A stretch of 64,000 bases of DNA from Rhizobium etli CFN 42 (GTDB taxonomy: Bacteria; Pseudomonadota; Alphaproteobacteria; Rhizobiales; Rhizobiaceae). Within the stretch, counting starts at the first letter, position 1; each line of letters starts with the position of its first letter. A program made the translations under genes and the position numbers. Where the stretch lies: assembly GCF_000092045.1 (NCBI RefSeq), contig NC_007761.1:1801001-1865000 (forward strand), written 5' to 3'. A model generated the notes under the pieces. That model saw only the letters and a list, made by a program, of their open reading frames with translations. It had not been told where the DNA came from and made no database searches. Below are positions 63,207-64,000 of this stretch, piece by piece.

Positions 63207-63518
63207 GAGGATATCCTCCTTTGATTTTCATCATGGATGACCTCTGGGTAACCACTTGCAGGATTCATTGTTCCGATGTTTTCCGAAAAACCTGCACGCG
63301 CACCTTGCATCGTTACGGGGCCGAGGAACGCTGCCATGACCGGAGCGGCTTGCGCCCCTGCTGTGACTTGATTCTCACCTCTGGAACTACGGCGTTTTAA
63401 AGCATGCCGCGTTGCCATCCTGCCCAGACTTGCAAAACGCTGCGATTTGCCGTTTCATCGACGCCAGTGACGACCATCCGACACTCTTCTTTAATGAGAT
63501 GCACCCTTGTACCTGCCG
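63207..63518. other. Gap between the secreted protein and HAD gene
   Basis: 312 bases. Holds the EcfG-like promoter at 63250-63274. A minus-strand frame of 71 codons has no ribosome site or family match. Nothing else seen. Confidence 0.4.
63250..63274 (-). promoter_or_regulatory. EcfG-type promoter for the small secreted protein
   Basis: Minus strand GGAAC (63274-63270), 16 bases, then GGTT (63253-63250), one base away from the CGTT -10. Placed 44-68 bases before the start at 63206. Confidence 0.55.
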
Positions 63519-64000
63519 ATGCCCCACGGCTTCGAGAAGCCTTATGCCGCCTTCCTCTTCGACATGGACGGCACCATCCTCAATTCGATCCTCGCGGCCG
63601 AGCGTGTTTGGAGTGACTGGGGAAGACGCCATGGGCTCGATGTCGCGGCCTTCTTGCCGAAGATGCACGGATCGCGCGGCATTGACACAATCACTCGGCT
63701 GAACCTGCCGGGCGTCGATCCCGAACATGAGGCAAGGCTGGTGACCGAGGCCGAAATTGCCGATGTCGGGGATGTCGTTGCCATTTCCGGTGCCGCGGCG
63801 TTCCTGAGTGCGCTGCCGCCGGATCGCTGGGCGATCGTCACCTCTTCGCCCTTGCGTCTTGCCCGCCGCCGGCTGGAAGCGGCTGGCCTGCCTCTGCCGA
63901 AATTCATGGTGACCGCAGAGGACGTGACGGTCGGAAAGCCCGATCCACAATGTTATATTCTCGGCGCCGAACGCCTCGGCGTCAGCACGCGGGATTGTCT
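63519..64000 (+). CDS. HAD-superfamily hydrolase (3' end outside window)
   Basis: About 160 residues visible. HAD motif I FLFDMDGTILNS (nucleophile Asp, acid Asp), motif II IVTSSP, and motif III Lys in VTVGKPDPQCY. It is a phosphatase of the beta-phosphoglucomutase/GPH-like branch. An in-frame TTG at 63507 is an alternative start; no ribosome site decides. The C-terminus lies beyond the window edge. Confidence 0.85.
   Translation, partial: MPHGFEKPYAAFLFDMDGTILNSILAAERVWSDWGRRHGLDVAAFLPKMHGSRGIDTITRLNLPGVDPEHEARLVTEAEIADVGDVVAISGAAAFLSALPPDRWAIVTSSPLRLARRRLEAAGLPLPKFMVTAEDVTVGKPDPQCYILGAERLGVSTRDC

Noticed and set aside
63203..63418. 71-codon minus-strand frame
   Set aside because: Covers the EcfG-like promoter of the secreted protein and lacks a ribosome site.

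Overview
The window reads as chromosomal DNA of a Rhizobium-type alphaproteobacterium (R. etli / R. leguminosarum group). The pointers are high G+C coding sequence, a large B12-dependent ribonucleotide reductase (NrdJ), BA14K-type and HlyU-type small proteins, EcfG-like stress promoters (GGAAC-N16/17-NGTT) and a FixK/FNR-type box. No insertion sequence, prophage, CRISPR array or rRNA was seen. The genus is inferred from protein style and gene order; no database was consulted.

Layout. 1-14.3 kb: one long plus-strand catabolic cluster: CoA-transferase (cut by the left edge), enoyl-CoA hydratase, aldehyde dehydrogenase, a complete sugar-type ABC importer, two GMC flavo-oxidoreductases, a Gfo/Idh/MocA dehydrogenase and a fumarate-reductase-like flavoprotein. 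It looks like uptake plus oxidative breakdown of a sugar-, polyol- or glycoside-like compound; the substrate is unknown. 14.3-24.5 kb: an accessory-looking stress island of many small exported or membrane proteins around a NarL-type histidine kinase/response regulator pair, with exonuclease III, a methyltransferase, a two-HARP-repeat protein and an L,D-transpeptidase. Several promoters here look EcfG-dependent, and a recurring near-palindrome RGACYRARGKCC occurs in intergenic DNA around the two-component genes.

24.5-30.8 kb: phenylalanine/tyrosine degradation (phhA, hpd, hmgA, fumarylacetoacetase, maiA) with two AsnC/Lrp regulators. 30.8-41 kb: MEKHLA/PAS protein, patatin phospholipase, SixA-like phosphatase beside a decayed CYTH gene, nrdJ with paired NrdR-like boxes, gpt, a universal stress protein behind a FixK-type box, and a CinA-N/MoaB-type protein. 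41-44.8 kb: an A+T-richer GT-C-like membrane protein next to a tRNA-Leu(UAA) gene that is split by a 203-nt group I intron of the cyanobacterial trnL type, then a tiny membrane ORF and a VanZ-like protein.

44.9-64 kb: housekeeping and regulatory genes: ilvA, HlyU, diguanylate cyclase, SDR/TetR pair, azoreductase/LysR pair, cpdB, PilZ, EamA transporter, ald with its AsnC regulator, DUF1203, a cysK-alaX-sseA-GNAT operon, an orphan ChrR-like cupin protein, an SDR, a small secreted protein and a HAD hydrolase cut by the right edge. The most unusual items are the intron-split tRNA-Leu, the candidate two-component regulon, the uncharacterised catabolic cluster and the CYTH remnant.
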